Source: Kiritimatiellia bacterium (GTDB taxonomy: Bacteria; Verrucomicrobiota; Kiritimatiellia; RFP12; UBA1067). From it: a DNA stretch of 64,000 bases. The notes under the pieces were generated by a model, which was not told the origin of the DNA, searched no databases, and saw only the letters and a program-made list of their open reading frames with translations. A program made the translations under genes and the position numbers. This document shows, one piece after another, positions 18,079 through 27,677 of this stretch. Location of the stretch: positions 8,204 to 72,203 of the forward strand of contig JAEDKA010000014.1 in NCBI GenBank assembly GCA_016296065.1, read 5' to 3'. The stretch's first letter is position 1; each line of letters starts with the position of its first letter.

Positions 18079-21000
18079 CTACCACACTCCGTTCTTCCGT
18101 CCTTCGTACATCGTCTCGCCGATCTGCCGAGCCGCGCGGACGAGCTCGCGGTACGGCCTGTCGCAGACGTCGACGAATCCAACCTGGTACGCCTCGCCGT
18201 CGCCGCGTCCCTGCAGCGGCTGGTCGCGGTACTGGAACCAGTGGCAGCCCACGATGTTCGGATGCATCAGCGCGCCCTCGACGAAGCGGCGGTACAGCCT
18301 TGCGCGCTCCGCCTGCGTCCCCGCCGGACACAGCCCCGCGCTGAACATGCCGCGGTCGATGCAGCCGAAGTGGAACTCCGTGTGCAGGATAGGCTTGTCG
18401 TATCCGTTCCCGCTCAGCATGCCCTGCGGCACGTTGTACAGCGAGTTGCAGTATCCGTTCACCGACACGACGTCGCAGAACTCTCCCGCCGCGGCGAGGA
18501 GCGCGGACGACTGCCTGTAGCCGACGAAGCGGCATCCGAGGTAGAGCTTGTTCGGGGCAATCGCCTTCACCGCGTCGCGGCACGCGCCGAAGTACGCGCG
18601 GTAGAAGTCCCTGTCGTTTGCGCCCGATGCCGACAGCGCGCCGGAAAGAGGCGGCTCGTTGTCGATGAAGAAGCCGATGCACATCGGATCCGTCAGGGCC
18701 TTCTTGAGCGCGGAATCAGCCTCGGCGGACGCCTTGACCGCCGCCGCGAGGGACGACTTGAAGTTCGACGCCATGCAGTCGTACCATCCGTAGTTAGAAA
18801 GCGCCGGCACGCTGGAATTGCGCGAGTATATCGTGCACACATACGGCTTGCGTCCCTTCGAGTACAGCGCCCCGGCGCTCCAGTTGCCTATCGTGTTGAG
18901 CCCCCACGAGTTCATCCGGTCGATTAGGAAGTCGTAGTACGGCGACTCGTAGCTTGACGTGCCGAACTTCTTCTGGAGATTCCACAGCGTGTACGACATC
19001 GTGCCGTTTCGGTTGACGTCGCTCGTGTACCAGTCGCGGTGGGTCGGACCGTACGTCGCGTCCGTCATCGTGCGCGCGACGTTTACGCCGACGGAGAAGA
19101 AGAGGTGTCCTTCAGGCGTCACGAGCCACCACTTGCCGTCCACCTTCTGCGTGCGGAAGTGCCCCGTCGCCGCAAGCTTCGGTCCGTTCTTCCATCCGCC
19201 GTATGAATCCCACGAATCAGGTGCCTGCTTAAGCTCGGCGCGCTCGCTGGCGAGGTCCTTCGCGAACTCGTCGTCGCTCGTCACCTTCTCGGGCCATGTG
19301 TCGTGCACAAACTGCCCGTACTTGTCGACGAAGGGAAGGTACTTGTCCGGATCAACCGCCCTTTCGCGGCGCGGCATCTGCACGAGCCGCAGGTTCGAGA
19401 GCCTGCAGTCCGCGACGTAGTTGAACTCCTGCTCGTACGGCCACTGTATCTTGACCGCGATTTCCGTTACGTGGTGCGTGTCGATCGAATACACGCCGCG
19501 CGCGCCGTCGGGATAGTGGTATATCTCGGCGTGCGGGAGCAGAAGCATCATCGTCCCCTTTTCACCCGGGTTGAGGGCGATGCCGGTGTTCACCGACCTG
19601 TTCTGCGCAAGCACCGCGGCGGCATGGTCGTCGGAATCTGTGACCACCCCGCCCGCCGCGACATGCATGGTGAGTCGCATCTGGCGCGTCGCGGACAGGT
19701 TCTCCACGTCGAGCGCGAGATAGCGTCCGCGCGAGAGGTCCACGCCCTCTTCGGACGTGTACGAGAGACCGGAGTTCCACTCCGCGCTCGGCAGCCTAAG
19801 CCGCACAGACCCGTCGTCGTACTTCGTCACCTGCGCCTTGTATACCGTCGAGAAGTCCGCAATCGAGAAGTCGAGCGGATCTGGCTGCGGCTCGCCGATC
19901 TTGATGAAGAACCCCCTCCGGTGCTGGCGCTTGACGACGCAGTTCTGGAAGAAGGTCACGGCCTGGTGCTCCTTCGCCCACGACGAGCCGGCGAAGCCGA
20001 CGTATAGCCGGTCCGGCCAGCCGGAGAGCGAACGCCTGTCGATCCTGCGTCCGTCGAGGTAGAGCGACAGCTTCCCCTCGAGCCGCTCCAGCCCGATGCG
20101 CGCCGTGCGCGTGCCGAGGTTCACCGACTTGTAGGTCGTCAGCTTCGCGCCCTTCGTCGCGCGCATCTGCGCCATGAGGCGTCCGTCCGCAAAAGAGCGC
20201 ACCGCGGTTATCGCGCGCGACGAGGCGTCGGTCGGATCCTCTCGCACGCAAAGTCCGATTCGGCGCCACACGCCGCGTCCGTCGTTGTAGCCCGTCGGAA
20301 TCGACACGTTCGCCTCCAAGAGGAAGTCGCCCTCGATCGGACGCGCGAGGAAATGGACCGCATCGGAGGTTAGCCCATTGTCGAACGACCCCTCCCCGGA
20401 CGAGGCGAGGAACACGAGGTTGAAGCTGTCGGGCGCGTAGCCTCCGCGCGAGAGCGTCCCCTCGAGAATCGAATTGCCCGCGATCGTCGAACCTATGTCG
20501 TAGTCCCTCCACTCCCCGAACACCCCGGCGGAGTCAAGCCTCACAGGCGAGTCGGCGCGGCGCGACGTCGAGAGCCACGCCTTCGGCACGGCGCGCCATC
20601 CGCCGCCGTCGTGCCGCTGGACCTTGAACGAAAACGAGCCGCTGCCGGAGCCGTTGGCCTTGCGCCACATCACGGAAATTGGATACGCCCGTCCGGCGAC
20701 GAGGCGAAACCATCCGCTCTCGTCGACGCGCGTCTCTGTGACGCGGTCGAAGTCGGCGAATACGTCCATGCCCGCAAACGACATCTTCGCGCATCCGTTG
20801 AGGTATTCCTGCCGGAAACGGTAGTATCCGCTTTCCGGAACGGTGAGCGCCCCCTCCCAGATGCTGAAGAAGTTCTGGCTGCCTGCGGCGAATCCGTTGT
20901 CCGCGACATACGCGCCGTCGGCCACGCTCCATGCGTCGGGTATGGACCCGAGCAGCGTCGTGTTCGGAGTCGCCGCGGACGGACCAGACTGCCACGACTG

Positions 21001-22473
21001 GTATATCGCCTGGAAGAGTCCGTTGCCGGAAAGCTCGAGCGGCGCACTGCCGACGGAAACCTCCATGTCTCCGAGCGCGAGCTCGCCGCCGGAGAATATC
21101 CTGGGCGCGGGGGCGGCGGTAACCGTGACCTGCGCGCCGGCGTCGCCGGACCAGGCGCGGAGGACGCACGAGCCGTCCCGTCGCGTGTTTGCGGAATCCG
21201 TTCGCGCCTCCACGCCGTCCGGCACCGATTCAACGGCGGAGACCTTCCAGTACGTCACAGGCGAGGCGTAGGAGTCCGACCACCACCAGGAGCCCGCTCC
21301 CATGCGCTCCGCCGCGCGGATGCGCTCCTCGGCGGCAGTATCCGTCCGCACGCGGCACGCGATCGTGCCGTCCGCGCGAGTCTCCGCCTCGAGATGCGCG
21401 GAGACGTCGACGGGGATCAGCGACAGCGACGAGAAGCGCGCGACGTCGGTCTCGCCAAGGGCGCGGGAGAACACGCCGAATCCCACGCGAATGTCGCCCG
21501 CCCACGCATCGGAGCCGGAGAACGACCCGCATTCATCCCATGTGCCGCGCGTCGTGACGTAGTGCGCGGAGATGACGGACCCTCGCCTGACGAGCCTGAG
21601 CATCACGTACGATCCAGCCTTGAACGTCATCGGGAAGGACGTCGCGCGCACGGCTCCGCCGGAAGTCTCCCGCACCGCGAAGACGAGTCCGTTCGGACGC
21701 ACCGCAACCGACACGCCCGGGCACGACGCGTCCGCGAGATCTGTCCTCGCGACAAGCGCGGCCGCGCCCTTCGCCGGTACGCTCACCGTGGCCATGAAGA
21801 CGAAGTCGCCGTTTCCGCTCGGCGCTGTAAGCGTGTCGATCTCGTCGCCCGAGTACATGAAGCCACGCCCTGCGCCTGTGACGGAGAACGACTTGTTCGT
21901 CGGATTGTACTCGACTCCGCCGTGCACCGACGACGCGCCGTGCTCGAAGAAGGTCCAGGGCTCTGGAACTGGCTCGAGGTGGGTGCCGGAGATCCATATG
22001 GTCTCGCCCTTGTCTTCGTCCAGCAGCCTTATCTGGCAAAGCTCGCTTCCCGTTCCCTCCCTGAACGAAAACGAGATGGGATACCCCCTTCCGCCCTCGA
22101 GGTCGAACACATCGCTCTGGAACTCGCGCCCCGACGAATACGCCGCCTGCGACACGGCGACCCTGCCGGCGAGCATCACGGAGAGCGCATCGTCCGCGAT
22201 TATCTTCACGCGGTAGCGCCCCGAAGTCGGCATGCGCAGGATTCCGTTGCCCCTGACCTGGAAGTCGTCCATCCGCAGGAGTCCGTTCTTCGCAGACTCC
22301 GGGAAGCGCCTCGCGCCGTCTACGTCCCACGGCTTGTAGTACGTGCTCCTGTTCACGAAGGAGCCGCGCACCTCGCCGTCCTGCACGAAGGTGACCTGCA
22401 TTCCTCCGATTTCGGCGGCACCAGCCGCCAGGCCCATCGCCGAAGCGAGGGCAAAGATGGCGATTCTGTTCAT
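18079..22473 (-). CDS. Large secreted multidomain protein with C-terminal GH50-like catalytic domain
   Basis: This 1464-aa protein has a signal peptide. Two PA14-like domains (about residues 25-170 and 460-630) alternate with two concanavalin-like domains (about 170-360 and 640-860). A carbohydrate-binding-like segment (about 870-1060) precedes a GH50/beta-agarase-like barrel, recognised by GKWWLVTPEGHLFFSVGVN. Candidate catalytic Glu residues are in FFIDNEPP and LHTEFHFGC. The last ~600 residues are paralogous to the whole product of the upstream gene, and some stretches are nearly identical at DNA level. The start has an AGGAGG ribosome-binding site 10 nt after the upstream stop. The true substrate is unknown; PA14 and lectin-like domains suggest binding to complex glycans. 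Confidence 0.75.
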   Translation of the reverse strand: MNRIAIFALASAMGLAAGAAEIGGMQVTFVQDGEVRGSFVNRSTYYKPWDVDGARRFPESAKNGLLRMDDFQVRGNGILRMPTSGRYRVKIIADDALSVMLAGRVAVSQAAYSSGREFQSDVFDLEGGRGYPISFSFREGTGSELCQIRLLDEDKGETIWISGTHLEPVPEPWTFFEHGASSVHGGVEYNPTNKSFSVTGAGRGFMYSGDEIDTLTAPSGNGDFVFMATVSVPAKGAAALVARTDLADASCPGVSVAVRPNGLVFAVRETSGGAVRATSFPMTFKAGSYVMLRLVRRGSVISAHYVTTRGTWDECGSFSGSDAWAGDIRVGFGVFSRALGETDVARFSSLSLIPVDVSAHLEAETRADGTIACRVRTDTAAEERIRAAERMGAGSWWWSDSYASPVTYWKVSAVESVPDGVEARTDSANTRRDGSCVLRAWSGDAGAQVTVTAAPAPRIFSGGELALGDMEVSVGSAPLELSGNGLFQAIYQSWQSGPSAATPNTTLLGSIPDAWSVADGAYVADNGFAAGSQNFFSIWEGALTVPESGYYRFRQEYLNGCAKMSFAGMDVFADFDRVTETRVDESGWFRLVAGRAYPISVMWRKANGSGSGSFSFKVQRHDGGGWRAVPKAWLSTSRRADSPVRLDSAGVFGEWRDYDIGSTIAGNSILEGTLSRGGYAPDSFNLVFLASSGEGSFDNGLTSDAVHFLARPIEGDFLLEANVSIPTGYNDGRGVWRRIGLCVREDPTDASSRAITAVRSFADGRLMAQMRATKGAKLTTYKSVNLGTRTARIGLERLEGKLSLYLDGRRIDRRSLSGWPDRLYVGFAGSSWAKEHQAVTFFQNCVVKRQHRRGFFIKIGEPQPDPLDFSIADFSTVYKAQVTKYDDGSVRLRLPSAEWNSGLSYTSEEGVDLSRGRYLALDVENLSATRQMRLTMHVAAGGVVTDSDDHAAAVLAQNRSVNTGIALNPGEKGTMMLLLPHAEIYHYPDGARGVYSIDTHHVTEIAVKIQWPYEQEFNYVADCRLSNLRLVQMPRRERAVDPDKYLPFVDKYGQFVHDTWPEKVTSDDEFAKDLASERAELKQAPDSWDSYGGWKNGPKLAATGHFRTQKVDGKWWLVTPEGHLFFSVGVNVARTMTDATYGPTHRDWYTSDVNRNGTMSYTLWNLQKKFGTSSYESPYYDFLIDRMNSWGLNTIGNWSAGALYSKGRKPYVCTIYSRNSSVPALSNYGWYDCMASNFKSSLAAAVKASAEADSALKKALTDPMCIGFFIDNEPPLSGALSASGANDRDFYRAYFGACRDAVKAIAPNKLYLGCRFVGYRQSSALLAAAGEFCDVVSVNGYCNSLYNVPQGMLSGNGYDKPILHTEFHFGCIDRGMFSAGLCPAGTQAERARLYRRFVEGALMHPNIVGCHWFQYRDQPLQGRGDGEAYQVGFVDVCDRPYRELVRAARQIGETMYEGRKNGVW

Positions 22474-22483
22474 TTGAGGCCTC

Positions 22484-24334
22484 CTACCAGACGCCTTTGC
22501 GACGCTTTTGGTACATAGTCTCCCCGACCATCCGCGCGCTGCGACACAGCTCCGGATACGGCCTGTCGCAGACGTCGACGAATCCTATCTGATACGCCTC
22601 GCCGTCGCCGCGTCCGAGAAGCGGCTGGTCGCGGTACTGGAACCAGTGGCAGCCGACGAAGAGCGGATGCTGCAGGCAGCCCTCCACGAAGCGCATGTAG
22701 CTGCGTCCGCGCTCCGCCTGGCTCCACACCGGCGCGAGGCCAGGCTTGAACATGCCGCGGTCGAGGCATCCGAAGTGGAACTCGCCGACGAGAATCGGCT
22801 TCTCCTCACCCTTACTGAACATCCGGTCGGATATGTTGTAGACGGAGTTCGCATACGCGTTGACAGTGATGACGTCGCAGTACTTCGCGGCGGTGCGCCA
22901 GAGGAGTCCCGGCTGGCGGAAGCCGACGAAGCGGCTCCCGAGGTAGAGCTTGCCGGGCGCGAGGCGGTTGAGCTCCTCGCGGCAGATTCGGAAATAGAGC
23001 TCCACTCCCGCGGCGGCGCGTCCCTCGCCGACGTCGGGGATCCAGCGATGGAACTGCAGCTCGTTGTCGATGAAGAAGCCGATGCACATCGGATCCTTCG
23101 CCGCGTGCGCGAGAGCCGGATCTTCGGCGAACTTCTCGCGTATCGCCGCGCGGAACTTCTGCTCGAAGTCAGGCGCGGAGAAGTCGTAGAGATGGAACTT
23201 CTGCATCCGCTTCACGCCCTTCGCGCGCTCAAGGACGCTTATCACATACGGCTTCTTCGACTTGATCGTCAGGTCTCCGGAGCTCCAGTTGCCGATGGTG
23301 TTGAGACCCCACGAGTCGAAGCGCTTCAGGACGAAGTCGTAGTATTCGTCCTCGAAGTCCTTCCTGCCGAACTTCTTCTCGAGGTTCCATATCGTGAACG
23401 CCATCTTGCCGTCCTCCGGCACGGGCGACTCGTACCAGTCCGGATGCAGCTTGCCGTTGGAGATGTCGGTCATGACGCGAGTGACGTCGAGTCCGACGGA
23501 GAAGAAGAGATGCCCCTCCGGCGTCACGAGCCACCACTTGCCGTCGACCTTCTCGGTGCGGAAGTGCCCCGTGGCCCTGAGCTTCGGTCCGTTCTTCCAT
23601 CCGCCGAAGCGATCCCATTCCTCTGGCGCGCCCTTGAGGTGCTTGCGCTCCGCGGCGAGGTCCTTCGCGAACGTCTCGTCCAGCTTCACCTTGAAGCGCC
23701 AGTCGGCGCGGGCGAACTGTCCGTACTTGTCGACGAACGGAACGTACTTCGCGGGATCCACCTTGCGCGTGAGGTCGGGCGTCCCCTCGAGCCTCAGGTT
23801 CGAGAACCTCAGGTCGGCGAGATCGTCAAGCTCCTCCTCGTAAGGCCACTGCATCTGGAAGTGGATGGACGTTACATGCGAGGTGTCGATGACGTACGGA
23901 CCGCGCGCGCCCTCGGGCGCACCGTATATGGACGGATGCGTGAGAAGGAGCCGCATCGTGCGCTTCTCTCCCGGGTTGAGTCCGATGCCGGTGTTGACGG
24001 ACCGGTTCTTCTTCAGTATCGCGACGGCGTGGTCGCCCGAATCGCCGTCCGCCCCTCCCGCCGAGACGTGCATCGTGATGCGCGACTGGCGCTTCTTCGA
24101 GAGGTTCTCGACGTCGACGGCGAGAAAGCGCGCGGACGAGAAGTCCTCGCCCTTCGCGGACTCCCACTTGATGCCGGTTCCCCATTCCGCGCTCGGGAAC
24201 ACGACGCGCACCTGGTTCGTGCCCTCGCGCTCGACCTGGGCCTTGTACACGCCCTTGAAGTCCTGGAGAATAGGCGCCGCCGAGCCCGCTAACGCGAGCA
24301 CGGCGGCGACGGAGGCAAGGATCGTCCTTGTCAT
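22484..24334 (-). CDS. Secreted GH50-like (beta-agarase-type) glycosidase
   Basis: This 616-aa protein has a signal peptide, then a beta-sandwich carbohydrate-binding-like domain (about 25-190). The barrel carries the hallmark segment DGKWWLVTPEGHLFFSVGLD near residue 270. Candidate acid/base Glu is in FFIDNELQF and candidate nucleophile Glu in LVGEFHFGCL. Characterised GH50 enzymes cleave beta-1,4-linked galactose in agarose, and substrate extrapolation from this alone is unsafe. It lies 13 nt downstream of the beta-helix gene and 10 nt upstream of its larger paralogue. Tandem duplication followed by domain gain explains the pair best. Confidence 0.78.
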   Translation of the reverse strand: MTRTILASVAAVLALAGSAAPILQDFKGVYKAQVEREGTNQVRVVFPSAEWGTGIKWESAKGEDFSSARFLAVDVENLSKKRQSRITMHVSAGGADGDSGDHAVAILKKNRSVNTGIGLNPGEKRTMRLLLTHPSIYGAPEGARGPYVIDTSHVTSIHFQMQWPYEEELDDLADLRFSNLRLEGTPDLTRKVDPAKYVPFVDKYGQFARADWRFKVKLDETFAKDLAAERKHLKGAPEEWDRFGGWKNGPKLRATGHFRTEKVDGKWWLVTPEGHLFFSVGLDVTRVMTDISNGKLHPDWYESPVPEDGKMAFTIWNLEKKFGRKDFEDEYYDFVLKRFDSWGLNTIGNWSSGDLTIKSKKPYVISVLERAKGVKRMQKFHLYDFSAPDFEQKFRAAIREKFAEDPALAHAAKDPMCIGFFIDNELQFHRWIPDVGEGRAAAGVELYFRICREELNRLAPGKLYLGSRFVGFRQPGLLWRTAAKYCDVITVNAYANSVYNISDRMFSKGEEKPILVGEFHFGCLDRGMFKPGLAPVWSQAERGRSYMRFVEGCLQHPLFVGCHWFQYRDQPLLGRGDGEAYQIGFVDVCDRPYPELCRSARMVGETMYQKRRKGVW

Positions 24335-24347
24335 TGGCGTGTCTCCC

Positions 24348-27300
24348 TTATCTGATCGAGACGGAGAACCCGAGCTTGCGCTGGCACTCGTAGCAGCCGA
24401 TGTCGATGCCCGCGAACATCACGCGCGGCTTGCCGGTGAGATCGACAGCGGCGGAGACGGTCGGAGTCGTCCCGACATCAAAGAGCGCGCCTTTCGGCTT
24501 CGGGCTGTAGTCGCCCTTCGCGAAGTTCTTGAACATCTCGTCAACTGTAGATACCGAGCAGTTCGAGTTCGCCTTGAGCGGCTCGGCGTCGTCGGTCACG
24601 CAGTAGACCACCGTGCAGTTCGTCGTATTGATCTTCGCCGAGGTGTACTTTCCGCTTTCGCCCTTCGCCGTCTCAAAGTTCCCGGCGATGACGTTGTTGC
24701 GAAATCTGGCGCTCCAGCTCGTGCAGTAAAGGCCGGCCGAGTCGTCCGATAGCGCACCCTCGACCGTGTTCGCGACGATCGTGCAGTTTTCGACGAGGGA
24801 GTTCTCGTTGGCGCCGCCGAAGAGGATGCCGGCGGCTCCGGACTTTGCGGCCGCACCTTCCGTGCAGACATAGCGGTTTCCTGCGACAAGCGTGTTGAGG
24901 ATGCTGACAGGCTTGTTGTTGTTGTGAATGAAAATGGCGCCACCGGCGTTGTCGCCGTTTCCGGTGGAAGTTCCGACGACGACGTTGTTCGTCACATAGC
25001 AGTGCGTGAGGACCGCATTGGAGCGGAGCGACACGCCCGCGCCTCCGACATTGCCCGTGTCGCCGCGCGTCGCGGTACCGCCGCGGATGACGCAGTTGGA
25101 AACGGTCGCCGCCGAGACATCGAGGCAGCCGCCGTAGCCGTTGAACACCGAGCCGTTTTCGATGACAAGTCCCGTCACCAGCGCTCCGCCGGAGATCTCC
25201 ATGACGCGGTGGTTCGTGGAACCAGACGTAGCACCGACAGTGTTGCGAACAACAACACTTCCTTCGCCACTGACCGTCACGGCCTTGTTGACCACGATTG
25301 GAGAGGACACTTCGTAGATGCCAGCGGCGAGAATGACTTCGCATCCGGCGACAGCCTCGTCAAGCGCCGCCTGGATCGTCGCATACCCACCCTCGCCGAC
25401 GCGCTGCACCTTGTCGACGATCTTCACCGGGCGCGTCATGGGCTTCGAGCGCTCAACCCCAGAAACGGCCGTCACGGAGATAGTGTACGTGCCGCTCGCC
25501 GTGTAGACATGGGAGATCTGCGACTCCGTGTAGGTGGCAAGCGTGCCATCACCAAAATTTACGTCATACGACACCTCGCCAGGCGCGTTCTCGGCGGACG
25601 CCGTGAAGGTTGCGGTAGCGGGCGCGTAGCCGACGTCGAACGCCGGTGGGGTAAACGAGACTGTCATGTTCGAATGCTGGTATTCGTAGCAGCCGATGTC
25701 GACGCCTTCGCTCAGACGCGGCTTGCCGTCGAGGTCCTTGTCCGACGCATCCGCGCGCACGTCGGCAACGCCGGCATCCACCAGAGCGCCGTCAGCCGCG
25801 GGACGGTAGTCGCCGTTGGCATAGTCGGCGAAGGCGCTTGCCGTGATTGCGACGTAGCCCTCGGTGTTGGAGAGTGACGTGTCGTCCGTGGCAACATGCT
25901 TGATGACGGGCCGATTGCCGGTCCAGGCATGCGTCACGCCGGTAGAATTTGTATTGCCGAAAATGACGCAGTTGTAAAAGTCGAGCGTGATCGCCCGCCA
26001 ACTGTTCACAGACGCCCCAGCGTTGTTGACGAACGAGCAGTTGTATGCCGCGAAGTCGCGGTTGCAGAAGATTGCGGCGTTCTCGTTTTCGGACAGAAGG
26101 CAGTCCTCCAGTACGCGCGTAACATTGTCGTTCGTCGTGTAGACGCAGTTGATGCCGCCGCCGCGAAGCGCGTCTGTTCCGGTCAGCTTGCCGCCTGTGA
26201 TGCTGCACCGGGAAATGCGCCCGTTGTTCCAGAAGATGTTTCCACCACCGTCGCCGTCGCCGACATTGCCCGTAAGGACGCCATCGGAGATTTCAAGGTC
26301 CTGCAGCGTTCCGTTGCCCATGTAGACGTTTCCGCCCTTCGAGGTCGCAGTTCCTCTGCGGATCGCGCCTTCAGCAATTGTCGCCGCACCTTCCATGTAG
26401 ATGTTTCCGCCATTGCCTGTGGCTGTTCCGTCCTCGCACGTGAGACCGTGAATCGTACCGACTTTCACATAGAGGTTACCTCCCTTGCCGGCGGCGGTAC
26501 CGTTGCGGAGCGTCACGTTCTGGAGCGTACCATTCTCCATGTAGATGTTGCCGCCCAAACGATCGTTCGCAAAGGTGCAGGTGCCGTTTTGGCAGGTCGT
26601 GTTCCGGACGGTACCGTTCTTCATGTAGATGCAGCCGCCGTGCCAGGACATCGTCCCGCCCGTGCCGTCGATTTCGCAATCCACGACCGTGCCGCCCGTC
26701 ATGTAGACGCCACCGCCGCTGCCGCGCGTGACGCCATTGGCGAGGATGGTGCAGTTCGTAACAGTTCCACCGGTCATGTAGATTTCGCCGCCCTCGTATC
26801 CGTCGCCGCCTGAAACCGTGCACGAGTCAACAAGACCGTTCTGCATATAGATGTTGGCGCCGTATTTCTCGCCATCATTATAAGAGACACCTCCAGTGAT
26901 AGTGCAGCTTCGGATGGTTCCGTTGAGAAGGCAGACACTGCCACCGTGGTTTTTGCCTTCGCCGCCGGAAATCACACAGTCTACGACGAGCGCAGTGTCG
27001 GCATTCACATAAAGGTTTCCGCCAGCCTGTCTGTCTTTCGCGGTCGCCTTTCCGTCGCGAATTACGCAGTTCGTGACAGTGCCACCGAACATCTCTATCG
27101 CACCACCTCGGTCAGCCTGCCATGTTCCCTCGCCGACGACAGTGACATTCTCAAGCCACGAACCTGCCCCCATGCGAAGCGTGCGGTATGTACCAGCCGA
27201 CTGGATGACGACATCATCGCGGCTTGTGCCGGTGCCGATGAGCTTGACTGTGAGATTCGGCCCCCACTGCGTCGTCGTGGCATATGTGCCGGGCTTGACG

Positions 27301-27485
27301 TGGATCACGTCGCCCGAAGTAGTGGCCGTGCTTATCGCCTTGTCTATTGAGGCGAACGGCGCATCGGACGAACCGTCGTTGTTGTCGTCGCCGCCGATAG
27401 CGAGGACGTAGTAGTCGGTGGCGGCGGCCGTAGCGGCTATCGCACCGGTAAAGAGAACGGACAGTAACTTTTTCGTGGCTATCAT
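24348..27485 (-). CDS. Secreted double beta-helix protein with central PKD domain
   Basis: The 1045-aa form begins at ATG 27485 with a GGAGA ribosome-binding site and a signal peptide (MIATKKLLSVLFTGAIAATA). A long right-handed parallel beta-helix is made of rungs close to GGNIYMENGTLQNVTLRNGT (about residues 100-480). A first block ends in DIGCYEYQ. A PKD-like domain follows (about 620-700, with VNFGDGTLATYTESQISHVY), then a second helix ending DIGCYECQ. Such helices usually bind or cleave polysaccharides, but I see no catalytic motif. It is the first gene of the operon with the GH50-like and GH2 enzymes. The product of the neighbouring gene at 27678 has the same architecture. Confidence 0.8.
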   Translation of the reverse strand: MIATKKLLSVLFTGAIAATAAATDYYVLAIGGDDNNDGSSDAPFASIDKAISTATTSGDVIHVKPGTYATTTQWGPNLTVKLIGTGTSRDDVVIQSAGTYRTLRMGAGSWLENVTVVGEGTWQADRGGAIEMFGGTVTNCVIRDGKATAKDRQAGGNLYVNADTALVVDCVISGGEGKNHGGSVCLLNGTIRSCTITGGVSYNDGEKYGANIYMQNGLVDSCTVSGGDGYEGGEIYMTGGTVTNCTILANGVTRGSGGGVYMTGGTVVDCEIDGTGGTMSWHGGCIYMKNGTVRNTTCQNGTCTFANDRLGGNIYMENGTLQNVTLRNGTAAGKGGNLYVKVGTIHGLTCEDGTATGNGGNIYMEGAATIAEGAIRRGTATSKGGNVYMGNGTLQDLEISDGVLTGNVGDGDGGGNIFWNNGRISRCSITGGKLTGTDALRGGGINCVYTTNDNVTRVLEDCLLSENENAAIFCNRDFAAYNCSFVNNAGASVNSWRAITLDFYNCVIFGNTNSTGVTHAWTGNRPVIKHVATDDTSLSNTEGYVAITASAFADYANGDYRPAADGALVDAGVADVRADASDKDLDGKPRLSEGVDIGCYEYQHSNMTVSFTPPAFDVGYAPATATFTASAENAPGEVSYDVNFGDGTLATYTESQISHVYTASGTYTISVTAVSGVERSKPMTRPVKIVDKVQRVGEGGYATIQAALDEAVAGCEVILAAGIYEVSSPIVVNKAVTVSGEGSVVVRNTVGATSGSTNHRVMEISGGALVTGLVIENGSVFNGYGGCLDVSAATVSNCVIRGGTATRGDTGNVGGAGVSLRSNAVLTHCYVTNNVVVGTSTGNGDNAGGAIFIHNNNKPVSILNTLVAGNRYVCTEGAAAKSGAAGILFGGANENSLVENCTIVANTVEGALSDDSAGLYCTSWSARFRNNVIAGNFETAKGESGKYTSAKINTTNCTVVYCVTDDAEPLKANSNCSVSTVDEMFKNFAKGDYSPKPKGALFDVGTTPTVSAAVDLTGKPRVMFAGIDIGCYECQRKLGFSVSIR

Positions 27486-27508
27486 GGTTTTCTCCTTATG
27501 ACACCAAT

Positions 27509-27573
27509 AGTATAGCAAATGCGTACCTTTGTCTACAACCTAAACCGCATCAAAAAACAATCCAAAACCGCAC
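27509..27573 (-). promoter_or_regulatory. Promoter and paired direct-repeat operator of the GH50-like/GH2 operon
   Basis: A -10 element TGCTATACT (hexamer 27509-27514) is followed upstream by two direct repeats. On the plus strand they read CAACCTAAACCGCAT (27536-27550) and CAATCCAAAACCGCAC (27558-27573). Their shared ACCGCA cores are 23 bp apart, about two helical turns. The same pair occurs at 30429-30466. This is the expected layout for an AraC-type DNA-binding domain. Confidence 0.65.
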
Positions 27574-27619
27574 CTCGCCGATTCAATCTGCCATGTCCCA
27601 GCCTGTGTTCGAGACAGAA

Positions 27620-27649
27620 CCGCCGGACCCTCTGATGCGGATCCGGCGG
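27620..27649. terminator. GC-rich hairpin downstream of the 27678 gene
   Basis: CCGCCGGA (27620-27627) pairs perfectly with TCCGGCGG (27642-27649). It lies 29 bp past the end of the upstream beta-helix gene. No T-run follows on the minus strand, so factor-independent termination is uncertain. Confidence 0.4.
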
Positions 27650-27677
27650 CCAGTTTCGCAACACTTCCCGGTCGCGA

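Noticed and set aside
24348..27485. CRISPR-like array in the repetitive part of the beta-helix gene
   Set aside because: The repeats are degenerate coding rungs in one frame, without constant repeat/spacer structure or cas genes.
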